From Lumbricus rubellus (lineage: Eukaryota; Annelida; Clitellata; Crassiclitellata; Lumbricidae): a stretch of 64,000 nt of DNA. Position 1 is the stretch's first letter; every line of letters starts with the position of its first letter. This document shows positions 59,301 to 64,000 of this stretch, piece after piece. The notes under the pieces were generated by a model. It saw only the letters and a list, made by a program, of their open reading frames with translations. It was not told where the DNA came from and searched no databases. Both the position numbers and the translations under genes were made by a program. The stretch spans positions 4,102,345-4,166,344 of the forward strand of contig OX243827.1 of assembly GCA_945859605.1 (NCBI GenBank), read 5' to 3'.

Positions 59301-62092
59301 CAACACACACACGCACACACACAACGTCACATGGTGTCACACACACTGACACACTGACACACAAGACACACACGCACACGCACAACGTCACATGGTGTCA
59401 CACACACTGACACACAAGACACACATGCGCACACACTGGAATGCACTTTGATCTATCTCTTCCATGTCTTCATTTTTCTATTGCACATTCAACGTAAGTA
59501 AACTTGAGGTAAGCATTTGCAAACAGTAAGCTCAGTGTCATTACGTGGAGGTCACTCAGTAGGCTCCAACCCACAACCGTGGGATGACACATGGCGATAC
59601 AGAATAGTGTATTAGTGTCACAATTATAATAAAAAAAGTTCTTGACAAAATAACTTTTGCAATCTTGTAATCTGACATTTACCCAAAAAACAACTTAAAG
59701 AAAAAACTCATCAGTGGCACTCGAAACTTCTACTAATTATATTAATATAGTTAGTTAATTCATTGGAATACTTGAAAAAGTTTCTGTGTAATAATGAACA
59801 GAGTGATATTGATGAACAGAGTGTGACCATAATGAACAGATTGTCTGATCCTCATGAACAGAAAGTAAAGTCTGTCAAAAGCAGACATGAACAGAATTGA
59901 TGCGCGCATTAAAAGTACATGACTCTGATGAACATTGTACAATGGCCGTTGACTTTCTTACTTGTTCACACGTGTCAGGACAGATGCACTGACTTGAACC
60001 TTTCTCATTGATCTCACAAACAGAAAAGAATTCACATTTCTTCTGTGCACAGATGTCAGCCACTGAAACCAAAGCACAACTGAATTCATTCACACACCGT
60101 GTGTAACGGTGTGTTGTCATCATTCTCATTGAAAACATATCAAAGAAATGTTCCAATGCAATGAACATGCTATGAGCAGTGGCGTAGCCAGACCTCTTTT
60201 CAAGAGGAGGCACAAGAGGAGGCAAAATGTACCCATGGAGCAAACAAGAGGAGGCAAAATTTATCCATGGAGCAATAGACGAAAATCGTAGACTTTTTTT
60301 TCCTGACGACCTTTTTTTAGGGGTAGTATAATTCACAGCAATTACTTTTTAAGCATGTCTGAAACTAACAGTTGCAAAGCTTCTGCCGCCATTATTTTAA
60401 GTATAGAGAACATCAGTATGTGAACGTAAAAATTTTACGAGCATGAAATTGTGAGAAGTTCACATAAGTTATGAGTTCAACTTGTCTTTCATTGCAGTAA
60501 TTTTGACAAGTTCTGTATCTACTGACTATTAAAGATGTTAATTTTAGTACGTAACTTATGCTCGACTTCTGTGCTATAGGTGTCACAACCATGTTCAGCA
60601 GCTGTCGGTTGACGAAAAAGCCAAATGAATTCTTCTATGCCCAGATCCGTCCCACTTCTGAAGCACTCTGTCTAAATCTACATCAATGTCTCTGTGTATG
60701 TAGGCAAGTGCCAATCCGTTCAGCCGTTCTTCGGACGTTGTTGTTCTGAGAAAAGTCTTTAGCCTTCGCAGTGCACTGAAGGATCTTTCACAGCAGCAAG
60801 AACCCACTGGCAGAGATAGTAGCAGCTGCAGTATCGTGTATATATTCGGGAACAATACTGGATCGCATTTGGCGGCCCCGCAGACATAATAATGACTATT
60901 GACGAATTGACGAATGAGTCGGAATGACGATAATACACAATAATTCGATTAGTACAATTTACTTGAAAAATACTGAAGTTAGGCGTTTGTTACCGGAAAC
61001 GAAAACTGTGTCTGTGTGTCAGGAAATAGTATACGCCGTACGGTACAACATTCGCTTGAACAGTGCAGTAAGTAAGTAAATTGCATCATTTGCATGCAGA
61101 TTTGTATGGCGATGGAGTTCGGGCAAGAGGAGGCAAATACGGGAAAATCCAAGAGGAGGCAACTGCCTCCTCCTGCCTTCATGTGGCTATGCCTATGGCT
61201 ATGAGCATGATGATGATGATGATGACGATGACGATGATAATGATGATGATGGCGACGATGACGATGACGATGATGAAGACGACAATGGTGATAGGGTTGC
61301 TGCTGGTCCTTTGAATCAATCTTAAGCAATCTTAATAGACGAGAAGATGACATTGTGAACATCAATTCTCATCCACAACTAATAAATTTTTCATTAGCAC
61401 TCGTGTGTCGCTTCTTTCATCACATAGTAATATTGGCATTGTTATAAGAACAATAGCCGTCGTTCAGGTGCATCATCCGTCTCCATTGCAAGACTCCGCA
61501 GCAGCAGCAGCAGATGCTCATTGTCTACACGTCCAATCATGAAGCTGTGGATCATTTCTTATCGAGCAAATTATGTCTCGTTGGTGCATAAGAAGAACTG
61601 AGAATCAGAACTGAATTAATTGATCTCATTATCTGACTCCATTCATTCAGGAAGGAAGAGAAGATGAAAGCCGCTTTGAAAGGCAGTGGATGAAGATGGG
61701 ATGAAGAGTTCTAACGACAATGATGGGAAGAAGCTTAAAATGACGATGATGATGATGATGACAATGATGATGATGACAATGATGACAATGATGATGATGA
61801 TGATGATGACAATGATGATGACGACGATGATGACAATGATGATGCCGACGATGATGACAATGATGACAGTGACGATGATGATGATGATGACAATGATGAT
61901 CACAATGATGAGGATGACAATGATGATGACAACAATGATGATGACAATGATGATGACGATGATGTTGGTCTTACAGCATCTGCCTCTGTAGCGAACGGTG
62001 ATCGTCTTTGTTGATCCTTCTTCTTCTTCTTTGCAATTCTCCAACTGAAGTTTACATTCGTTCGGATACGAGTAATTGTCTGATCCACACAC
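25431..62092 (-). CDS. AGRN: Agrin, 22 exons, 5' end outside the window
   Basis: Exons, 5' to 3' on the minus strand: 61975-62092, 59962-60062, 57183-57297, 55136-55390, 54471-54585, 53957-54069, 53375-53521, 52746-52838, 52115-52276, 50820-50960, 49085-49378, 47382-47528, 46678-46800, 46195-46396, 44489-44701, 43676-43812, 43054-43164, 42423-42605, about 27886-27998, 27235-27491 or so, 26221-26327 and 25431-25579. Phases agree at nearly every junction; most are phase 1, usual for extracellular modules. About 1130 residues are covered. Agrin is a heparan-sulfate proteoglycan of basement membranes; vertebrate agrin clusters acetylcholine receptors through LRP4/MuSK, a role not implied here. 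Orthology rests on module order, the GCCPDG...GCP block before the laminin-EGF pair, FIEFRYDLGSG in LG1 and [15 protein letters not shown] in the last LG. Vertebrate agrin has three LG domains; only two are found here. Confidence 0.88.
25817..26026 (-). repeat. tRNA-derived SINE copy 3 (agrin intron)
   Basis: Nearly the same sequence as copy 1, including TGGTCTAGTGG, GGTTCGAATCC and the GGGAGCGCCTCTGAGTAG ... GGGGCGCTATA tail. Lies in the last agrin intron, 238 bp before the last exon. Confidence 0.92.
26524..26640 (-). mobile_element. LINE 3' end fragment with (GATTT)n tail
   Basis: Minus strand ends ...GGAAATAAACTGATTTGATTTGATTTGA, an A/T-rich 3' end like that on the plus strand at about 31620-31645. 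The coding part is not clearly preserved. Confidence 0.5.
26925..27005 (-). mobile_element. LINE 3' tail fragment
   Basis: Minus strand reads GAGGCGCCCTTGTAGCGG...CGGCGCCATATAAATTGTCGTTATTATTATT, a tail of the GCGCC-ATATAAAT type. Confidence 0.55.
27118..27223. repeat. (CCA)n/(TGG)n microsatellite next to an agrin donor
   Basis: About 35 perfect CCA units. On the agrin (minus) strand it begins only about 11 bp after the donor GTAAAAAAAGATGG of exon 27235-27491. Confidence 0.97.
28477..30701. mobile_element. hAT element with 15-bp ends inserted in a LINE
   Basis: Ends CATGGGCGCCCGCAG and CTGCGGGCGCCCATG are perfect inverted repeats with the 8-bp target duplication GACCGAGT at 28469-28476 and 30702-30709. 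No transposase frame is recognised in its 2.2 kb; it carries a younger LINE at about 29590-29955. Confidence 0.95.
29590..29955 (-). mobile_element. LINE 3' fragment nested in the hAT element
   Basis: Minus strand encodes [16 protein letters not shown], then [19 protein letters not shown], the C-terminal end of an L2/CR1-like ORF2. It is followed by AAGGCGCTATATAAATGTTC-like sequence and (ATAC)n. Confidence 0.82.
31011..32285. other. Agrin intron sequence; one LINE-like 3' end
   Basis: 31420-31645 on the plus strand resembles a non-LTR 3' UTR ending AAATAAAATGATTTGATTTGATTT. A short CCA/CCG repeat occurs at 31685-31720. Nothing else was identified, and no LamG or EGF exon was seen. Confidence 0.45.
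32290..32645 (+). mobile_element. L2/CR1-like LINE 3' end
   Basis: Encodes [32 protein letters not shown] and [16 protein letters not shown], then GGGAGCGCCTCTGAACGG ... GAGGCGCTTTATAAATGTTTAAATACAATACAATAC. Frames shift upstream of 32390. Confidence 0.88.
33655..34285 (+). mobile_element. Second copy of the 16979-type mariner element, partial
   Basis: Shares the TCACTTTTAGTGA / TTTTTTGATGATTC subrepeats. A decayed transposase C-terminus at 34033-34206 ends in GGTGGTGGGCACATTGAACAC (GGGHIEH), like 17510-17672. Terminal inverted repeats were not found, so it is truncated. Confidence 0.78.
34420..35085 (+). mobile_element. L2/CR1-like LINE, frameshifted
   Basis: ORF2 C-terminal blocks occur in changing frames ([52 protein letters not shown]). 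The tail GGGAGCGCCTCTGAGTAG ... GAGGCACTATATAAATTTGTGATTGATTGATT follows. Inactive copy. Confidence 0.88.
35086..36560 (+). mobile_element. Second LINE fragment, split by a hAT insertion
   Basis: [20 protein letters not shown] at 35086-35138 continues in frame as [20 protein letters not shown] from about 36405. This is a different LINE ORF2 end from the L2-like copies. It was contiguous before the hAT insertion. Confidence 0.72.
35139..36396. mobile_element. hAT element (CAGTGGCGTGGCTAG ends) inside a LINE
   Basis: Ends CAGTGGCGTGGCTAG and TAGCTACGCCACTG are inverted repeats flanked by TACTGGTC at 35131-35138 and 36397-36404. Similar ends occur at 60177, so both belong to one family. No transposase frame recognised. 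Confidence 0.93.
36690..36892 (-). repeat. tRNA-derived SINE copy 4
   Basis: Minus strand has B-box GGTTCGAATCC, body ATTCATTTGCAATTG and GGGAGCGCCTCTGAGTAG ... GGGCGCTATG tail. The tRNA-like head is more diverged than in copies 1 and 3. Confidence 0.85.
36965..38060 (-). mobile_element. RTE/I-like LINE, 5'-truncated, one frameshift
   Basis: Two overlapping frames on the minus strand. The upstream one has [20 protein letters not shown] and the catalytic FADDIALL; the downstream one has [32 protein letters not shown] and a basic [10 protein letters not shown] end. A frameshift near 37635 separates them. The 3' end carries (AAGT)n. This lies just 5' of the nested Mab-21-like exon, on the opposite strand. 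Confidence 0.88.
38439..41853 (+). CDS. Mab-21/cGAS-like nucleotidyltransferase with long C-terminal region (main exon; 5' exon not found)
   Basis: Open from a splice acceptor (TTTTTTCCATTCAG ends 38438) to TGA at about 41851-41853, about 1137 codons. A stop at 38422 and the lack of an early in-frame ATG mean an upstream exon should supply the start. Counting from the TTG at 38440: nucleotidyltransferase signature CGSTVE at 43-48 and DKD at 60-62, a further acid in NTDSVPC at 165-171, then the Mab-21 C-lobe ([51 protein letters not shown]) to about 300. An Asp run sits near 447-455. Residues about 640-697 and 807-864 are an internal duplication. An acidic linker lies near 740-765. The C-terminal [17 protein letters not shown] and [16 protein letters not shown] blocks look helical, possibly TPR-like. 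Known cGAS-like receptors make cyclic dinucleotides on sensing nucleic acid; activity here is only inferred. It is nested antisense in an agrin intron. AATAAA at about 41888. Confidence 0.88.
42423..42605 (-). CDS. AGRN: Agrin exon: EGF domain with Gly-rich loop
   Basis: [18 protein letters not shown], then about 18 Gly/Ala residues, then [17 protein letters not shown]. The Gly/Ala run is coded by (GGA)n with GCA interruptions, an in-frame microsatellite in the loop between cysteines 3 and 4. Confidence 0.92.
43054..43164 (-). CDS. AGRN: Agrin exon: EGF domain
   Basis: [20 protein letters not shown]...[11 protein letters not shown], a canonical EGF with the C.C...G(F/Y).G ending. Confidence 0.92.
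43250..43675. repeat. ~36-bp minisatellite in an agrin intron
   Basis: Degenerate copies of ACTCACTGACATTAACTCGTTTTTAATCAGATAAG. The array runs into the donor of exon 43676-43812; GTGAGT on the agrin strand is itself part of the repeat unit. Confidence 0.9.
43676..46396 (-). CDS. AGRN: Agrin exons: LamG domain 1 (three exons)
   Basis: Exons 46195-46396, 44489-44701 and 43676-43812. Key blocks: [30 protein letters not shown] joined to [29 protein letters not shown] and GFVGCIESL. The first intron starts GC (CAG|GCAACA) rather than GT. Laminin-G modules bind heparin and dystroglycan in agrin family members; that is family knowledge only. A hAT element (44862-45821) sits in the first intron. 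Confidence 0.92.
44862..45821. mobile_element. hAT element (TAGGGCTGTTG ends) in the first LamG1 intron
   Basis: Ends TAGGGCTGTTG and CAACAGCCCTA with 8-bp duplication TAAGAAAC at 44854-44861 and 45822-45829. The subterminal regions are rich in TTAATCGCG / GATTAA palindromes. No transposase recognised. Confidence 0.92.
46138..46190. repeat. (GAT)n microsatellite at the GC donor
   Basis: Short GAT-rich run beginning directly after the GC donor of agrin exon 46195-46396. Confidence 0.85.
46678..46800 (-). CDS. AGRN: Agrin exon: cysteine-rich EB/EGF-like module
   Basis: [20 protein letters not shown] followed by ICSCRSSW and LSC. Eight residues are cysteine-framed like an EB or EGF module. It immediately precedes LG1, where vertebrate agrin has an EGF. 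Confidence 0.75.
   Translation of the reverse strand, partial: ECLETVVKVIAAVRLPTASVRKASVRAGRHGNRVPTDCPA
47126..47458. repeat. (GAT)n arrays and an 85-bp duplication of an exon end
   Basis: GAT runs at 47126-47205 and 47284-47355. Between and after them, 47221-47306 and 47373-47458 are identical except for one base by eye; each copy carries the 3' part of the linker exon and its donor. Confidence 0.92.
47382..47528 (-). CDS. AGRN: Agrin exon: linker with His run (limits uncertain)
   Basis: Open segment [20 protein letters not shown], then a His-rich run from a (GAT)n microsatellite, then [18 protein letters not shown] and a weak donor GTTTGT. Phase fits both neighbours. The 3' part with its donor is duplicated 152 bp downstream, so the true end could be there. 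Vertebrate agrin has a Ser/Thr-rich and SEA region at this place; no SEA domain is recognised. Confidence 0.55.
48030..48710. repeat. ~70-bp tandem repeat interrupted by a hAT element
   Basis: Degenerate copies of AAGAAGCCAGTATAAGCACAAAAATGTTCACAATTATAAGC...CAAGCTTTTTAAAACTTGACC lie on both sides of 48231-48552. Confidence 0.85.
48231..48552. mobile_element. hAT MITE (CATAGGCGTACG ends)
   Basis: Ends CATAGGCGTACGAGG and CCTCCCGTACGCCTATG. Target duplication AGTATAAG / AGTATGAG (one mismatch). The interior has three ~55-bp copies of a GGTCGTCAAGTTTCGGGCAAGTCTGG block. Confidence 0.9.
49085..49378 (-). CDS. AGRN: Agrin exon: last follistatin/Kazal unit
   Basis: [21 protein letters not shown], then CPLSCP, an Ala/Gly/Asp-rich linker, and [20 protein letters not shown]...YGRC. 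It follows the two laminin-EGF domains as in vertebrate agrin. The [13 protein letters not shown] linker is longer than usual. Confidence 0.9.
50820..50960 (-). CDS. AGRN: Agrin exon: laminin-EGF domain 2
   Basis: [20 protein letters not shown], then [10 protein letters not shown] and [12 protein letters not shown]. Its acceptor and first 30 bp are tandemly repeated upstream (50936-51155). Confidence 0.92.
50936..51155 (-). repeat. 56-bp tandem repeat of a splice acceptor plus exon start
   Basis: Four copies of GAACCGTGAATGTTGCAACCACACGCTACAATTGCACACAC... On the minus strand each holds a polypyrimidine-poor TTGTAG|CGTGTGGTTGCAAC junction. The copy nearest 50960 is the functional one; the three upstream copies are decoys that would read into a stop at the next copy's TAG. 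Confidence 0.9.
51150..51232 (-). mobile_element. L2/CR1-like LINE tail fragment
   Basis: Minus strand: GGGAGCGCCTCTGAGTAG, CCTTGAAGGAGCACTATATAAATTTGATTGATTGATTGA. Confidence 0.85.
51436..52077 (-). mobile_element. RTE/I-like LINE 3' part with 22-bp target duplication
   Basis: Flanked by TAGTTGAATTAATTTGGAAGAT at 51414-51435 and 52078-52099. The minus strand encodes the end of a LINE ORF2: [44 protein letters not shown] and KKTRGRPR; the frame breaks near 51890. It ends in (AAT)n. It sits just upstream of the donor of the first laminin-EGF exon. Confidence 0.92.
52115..52276 (-). CDS. AGRN: Agrin exon: laminin-EGF domain 1
   Basis: [20 protein letters not shown] followed by [19 protein letters not shown], a complete laminin-EGF pattern with eight cysteines across the exon and the following phase-1 junction. 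Confidence 0.93.
52746..52838 (-). CDS. AGRN: Agrin exon: short GCC module before the laminin-EGF pair
   Basis: [20 protein letters not shown] followed by NNAGCP. Vertebrate agrin has a closely similar GCC...GCP stretch exactly between its eighth Kazal and first laminin-EGF domain, so this is a strong orthology marker. Confidence 0.88.
52855..53145. repeat. (AATC)n with ATTCAATCAATACATTC units
   Basis: Imperfect tetranucleotide array and derived 16-24-bp units, starting 17 bp upstream of agrin exon 52746-52838 on the transcribed strand. Confidence 0.92.
53375..53521 (-). CDS. AGRN: Agrin exon: lustrin-type cysteine-rich module
   Basis: [19 protein letters not shown], then [11 protein letters not shown] and ARCCKEG: spacing like lustrin-type cysteine-rich modules (C..G.P ... 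C ... CP.GYYC ... CC). I know of no such module in vertebrate agrin at this place. Phase 1 on both sides means it could be inserted or skipped without frame change. Confidence 0.75.
53735..53800 (-). mobile_element. L2/CR1-like LINE tail fragment
   Basis: Minus strand: GGAGTACCTCTCAGTAAAGATCTTTTGAAGGCGCTATATAAATTCTGATTGCTGATTG, a diverged tail copy. Confidence 0.72.
53957..54585 (-). CDS. AGRN: Agrin exons: follistatin/Kazal unit in two exons
   Basis: Exon 54471-54585 ([15 protein letters not shown]...RCVCNFNC) and exon 53957-54069 ([22 protein letters not shown]...ENC) join in phase 2 as one follistatin/Kazal unit. A LINE 3' fragment at 54250-54445 ends 26 bp from the first exon's donor. 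Confidence 0.88.
54250..54445 (+). mobile_element. L2/CR1-like LINE 3' fragment
   Basis: Ends GGGAGTGCCTCTGAGTAG ... GAGGTGCTATATAAATTCTGATTGATTGTTTGATTGATTGATTGATT, with remnants of the ORF2 end (FKEAFLGQ on the other strand is a shadow). Confidence 0.82.
55136..55390 (-). CDS. AGRN: Agrin exon: complete follistatin/Kazal unit with Ser-rich insert
   Basis: [23 protein letters not shown], then a run of Asp and about a dozen Ser, then [15 protein letters not shown]...GC...HAGSC. The Ser/Asp run is encoded by TCA/TCC/TCT repeats and lengthens the loop between the two subdomains. Confidence 0.9.
56140..56225 (-). repeat. Possible second tRNA-like SINE fragment
   Basis: Minus strand has B-box-like GGTTTGAATCCCC preceded by CTCGACTGTTAATCCAGAGGTCGGA, as in tRNA arms. 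No tail was recognised and there is one copy only. Confidence 0.4.
57183..57297 (-). CDS. AGRN: Agrin exon: Kazal second half
   Basis: Reads [20 protein letters not shown]...NGSC, a normal Kazal core. Bounded by TTTATAG| and |GTGAGT. The adjacent intron holds the (CA)-rich minisatellite. Confidence 0.88.
57305..59430. repeat. (CA)-rich minisatellite with GTCACATGGTGTCACACACACTGACAC core
   Basis: At least ten repeats of AACGTCACATGGTGTCACACACACTGACACACAACACACACATGC with variable (CA)n spacers, in 57305-58278 and 59265-59430. The two parts were one array before a hAT insertion. Confidence 0.95.
58279..59264. mobile_element. hAT element (CAGGGTGGA ends) inside the minisatellite, with duplicated right end
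   Basis: Ends CAGGGTGGAGATGATTTAAATC and GATTTTTATCCACCCTG, flanked by CACACAAC at 58271-58278 and 59265-59272. About 210 bp at the right end occurs twice (ending at about 59046 and at 59264), so the element carries a diverged tandem copy of its own terminus. Confidence 0.9.
59962..60062 (-). CDS. AGRN: Agrin exon: follistatin N-terminal subdomain
   Basis: [28 protein letters not shown] is the EGF-like first half of a follistatin/Kazal unit (C...C..G..C......C.C...C). It joins the next exon in phase 0 to complete one unit. Confidence 0.88.
60177..61197 (-). mobile_element. hAT element with transposase C-terminal remnant
   Basis: Ends CAGTGGCGTAGCCAG and GGCTATGCCTATG (imperfect inverted repeats) with the 8-bp duplication GCTATGAG at 60169-60176 and 61198-61205. 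The interior minus-strand frame 60595-60855 is the hAT C-terminal domain. Subterminal AAGAGGAGGCA repeats occur at both ends. Confidence 0.93.
60595..60855 (-). pseudogene. hAT transposase C-terminal dimerisation domain fragment
   Basis: [20 protein letters not shown], then [20 protein letters not shown] matches the hATC domain of ZMYM1/ZBED-like transposases. The N-terminal zinc finger and catalytic parts are gone. Confidence 0.88.
61205..61290. repeat. (GATGAC)n microsatellite
   Basis: GATGATGACGATGACGATG run beside the hAT element's right end. Confidence 0.9.
61740..61968. repeat. (GATGATGACAAT)n microsatellite next to an agrin donor
   Basis: About 230 bp of GAT/GAC/AAT trinucleotide repeats starting within 7 bp of the donor of exon 61975-62092. 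Confidence 0.95.
61975..62092 (-). CDS. AGRN: Agrin exon: Kazal second half
   Basis: Encodes [12 protein letters not shown]...LENC...YRGRC, the typical second part of a Kazal domain (CGSD.YTY.NEC.L...C). The preceding half-domain exon lies upstream beyond a hAT insertion and was not found before 64000. An acidic EEEEGS insertion sits between the last cysteines. Confidence 0.85.
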
Positions 62093-62511
62093 CTACGCAG
62101 CAACAACAACAACAACCATAGGCGCCGAGTTGAGCCGAAGAGTGGGGGTGCCCAAAAGAATGTGAAAATATGCGCGCGTGAGCGCGCAAATTTTTTTTTA
62201 CCGTTTTTTACAGGAGACTTATTGAAATCACATAGGCGGAGACTTGATCCTGGTTTTAAGGGACGAACTCGCGGCCAAAGTATGATCGCCGAGAAGCACA
62301 GCACCGAGCAGGGAAGGGGTTTGCGAACGGTTGTGCTCCTCCCCATTTTCGATTTTTTTATTGTCACACTGCGATGGTAGAACCTTATGCTATCATTTTG
62401 ACGTCATGACATCCTTGTCAAAATTTCCTGTTATCTCATTGCATTGACTGGACACCATCGTCACAGTAGATAGTTACACCTGTGGTTAGACCCGTATACA
62501 ATTTAAGGTCC

Positions 62512-63030
62512 TAATTTTGGTCATCAAGTCTCAAATGGGTCTTGCTCCGAAGTATCTGTGTGATCAGATACTTCGCCCCCCTTTTGCCACTTCGCTGCGT
62601 CCTCTTAGGTCCTCTGATCGGCTTGACCTCTTTGTCCCGCGAGTCAGGACCGCCATGGCGCAATCCAGATCATTTGCCTGCATTGGTCCCTCTCTATGGA
62701 ATGGGCTTCCCCCATCAGTTCGCTCTGCCATCCTCTCTGGTAGTCAGGGCTTAAAGTGTGCCTGGACGGTCATGGACGGCGTCCATGCACTTATTTTAAA
62801 ATATGCATGCCGTCCTGCCACTTATTTGGCCAGCACAGTACGGAAAGGTAAGGAGCGTCCAGGCACTTCTTTTCCCACACTTTAAGCACTGCTGGTAGTG
62901 TATCCTCATCTTTCTCTCGTCTAAAAACTTGTCTTTTTTCTCGGAGATGAACGCACTGGAAAGGCTTCTGAAAGGCTCTTGCTGCAAGAAGCGCTTTATA
63001 AATTGTCAGATAAGATAAGATAAAGATATG
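62512..63030 (+). mobile_element. L2/CR1-like LINE 3' end, split by a MITE
   Basis: [40 protein letters not shown] and GPSLWNGLPPSVRSAILSGS, then the MITE, then VSSSFSRLKTCLF-like sequence. The tail ends GAAGCGCTTTATAAATTGTCAGATAAGATAAGATAA. Confidence 0.87.
62745..62891. mobile_element. 147-bp hAT MITE inside the LINE
   Basis: Ends CAGGGCTTAAAGTGTG and CACACTTTAAGCACTG are inverted repeats; target duplication CTGGTAGT at 62737-62744 and 62892-62899. Interior CCTGGACGGTCATGGACGGCGTCCATGCAC is partly palindromic. Confidence 0.95.
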
Positions 63031-63737
63031 ATTTAAAACTTCAATAAAATAATGTTCTTCCCAATTTAAATTTTTTTGATCATTCTTTGTGTTTGATGTA
63101 GCCTATTTCTCTTGGAATCCACACAGAAGAAAAGCACAATCTTCGTTTTCATGGGTGTCTTGGAGCACTCTCCCTCAATTAGGTCAACATACTCAAATTT
63201 TGCACAAGAAATCAGACTATTAGCCACTGTTTAGTGAGCCAATATTAACACTGTGGAATAGTTTTTCAAATAGTATTTCAAGTAGTTTTTAAAGACAAAC
63301 AATATCCCGCTTTTATGATGCTGGGAGGTGACTCTCGAGCACTGAAGAACACTATTGAGCGTGTATACAATATAGACCTAAAGAAACAATGTCATTCAAA
63401 TCGTCGCCTTCGTCCGTAATAAAAAAATGACGGAAGCGGATCGAATAAGAAGGATATCGGGGTTTCCTCGCATTCGCTGATCGGCTTAGGACCAATGGAG
63501 TTCAGACTACCAGATGGGATAAAACTGGAGAAATTGTAAGGTAAACTAACTGAGATCTTAAAAAGTATACTAAAGATTGAATGATTTTTATAGATAAGCA
63601 ATCCCAACAGAGAAAAAATATCTTAAAAGCACATCTTGTCGGCTGATTTCAGGTGGTGCCCATGCATAGGAGGGCCTCGCATGGCCATTTTCTGGTGGTG
63701 CTGAGCACTCACGGGCCTCGCAGAGTCGGCGCCCATG

Positions 63738-64000
63738 ACAACAACAACAACAACAACAACAACAGACATGATGATGATGATGATGATTGTGGCTGATACA
63801 CATATTGAAGAAAGCAAGAACATGAAGAGGAAAAGGTGGATGGGGAGCAGGAAGAGGAGAAAGAGGAAGAGGAGGACGAGGAAGAGAAGGAAGAGGAGAA
63901 GGAGGAGGAGCACATGGAAAAGTGAGGAGGAACATCAATCCAAAGACAAGCTCCATCAACTGACATCGTTGGCCATAAACTACTGCATGGGTTGGCACTT
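63738..64000. other. Microsatellites and window edge
   Basis: (CAA)n, (GAT)n and (GAGGAA)n runs. Upstream agrin exons are expected beyond 64000 on the minus strand. A minus-strand frame starting at 63956 (MELVFGLMFLLTFPCA) looks signal-peptide-like but lacks a convincing donor. Confidence 0.45.

Larger units (their letters stand above)
62117..63737. mobile_element. hAT-like element in (CAA)n, host to a LINE and a MITE
   Basis: Ends CATAGGCGCCGA and TCGGCGCCCATG lie inside a (CAA)n run; ACAACAAC flanks both ends. The outer flanks cannot prove an 8-bp duplication because of the microsatellite. Inside are a LINE (62512-63030) and, within that, a hAT MITE (62745-62891). Confidence 0.78.

Noticed and set aside
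61643..62092. 149-codon minus-strand frame with long Ile/Val run
   Set aside because: Only the first ~39 codons are the agrin Kazal exon; the rest is translated (GAT)n intron sequence past the donor.
63588..63998. Possible agrin signal-peptide exon (MELVFGLMFLLTFPCA) on the minus strand
   Set aside because: The start is signal-like, but the rest is low-complexity Pro/Leu and homopolymer Cys/His from microsatellites. No credible GT donor in the right phase was seen.

Overview
This is intron-rich, AT-rich animal nuclear DNA. The genes have GT-AG introns and metazoan-only extracellular domains (follistatin/Kazal, laminin-EGF, LamG), and the space between them is packed with LINEs, tRNA-derived SINEs, hAT and Tc1/mariner DNA transposons, minisatellites and microsatellites. 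No feature is vertebrate-specific. The domain content fits a marine invertebrate, but I cannot fix the phylum from sequence alone.

Layout. (1) 1957-4630 (+): a complete five-exon ARL6IP4 orthologue (SR-25, nuclear RS-like protein). (2) 8212-9498 (+): an intronless P-loop NTPase of unknown function with an N-terminal hydrophobic segment; a minisatellite begins at its stop codon. (3) 15022-24360 (+): a complete eight-exon SUMF2-like gene (formylglycine-generating-enzyme paralogue). It lacks both catalytic cysteines and ends in an ADEL endoplasmic-reticulum retrieval signal. Its introns hold a Tc1/mariner element and, in intron 5, a back-to-back train of three TA-targeting elements plus one hAT element. 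(4) 25431-62092 (-): 22 exons of an agrin gene (AGRN), convergent with SUMF2. The 5' end lies outside the window. Exons encode follistatin/Kazal units, a lustrin-type cysteine-rich module, a short GCC module, two laminin-EGF domains, a last Kazal, a cysteine-rich module, LamG1, two EGF domains and a final LamG that matches vertebrate LG3. LG2 and the following EGF are not found. (5) 38439-41856 (+): nested antisense in the 14.4-kb agrin intron between the second EGF and the last LamG sits one very long exon (over 1130 codons). It encodes a Mab-21/cGAS-like nucleotidyltransferase fused to a long C-terminal region containing an internal duplication. This is the most interesting gene here: a candidate cGAS-like receptor.

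Mobile DNA. At least eight hAT-type elements can be delimited by terminal inverted repeats and 8-bp target-site duplications. Two keep the transposase C-terminal dimerisation domain. Several interrupt older LINEs or sit inside microsatellites, and one shows three levels of nesting (62117-63737). A tRNA-derived SINE family (at least four copies) shares its 3' end with the local L2/CR1-like LINE, the usual sign of a SINE/LINE partnership. Tandem duplications cover splice junctions in at least three places, creating decoy splice sites.

How the genes relate: no operon-like logic is expected. ARL6IP4 (nuclear RNA processing), SUMF2 (ER sulfatase maturation) and agrin (basement-membrane proteoglycan) are independent housekeeping or developmental genes. 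The nested Mab-21/cGAS-like gene may have entered the agrin intron secondarily.
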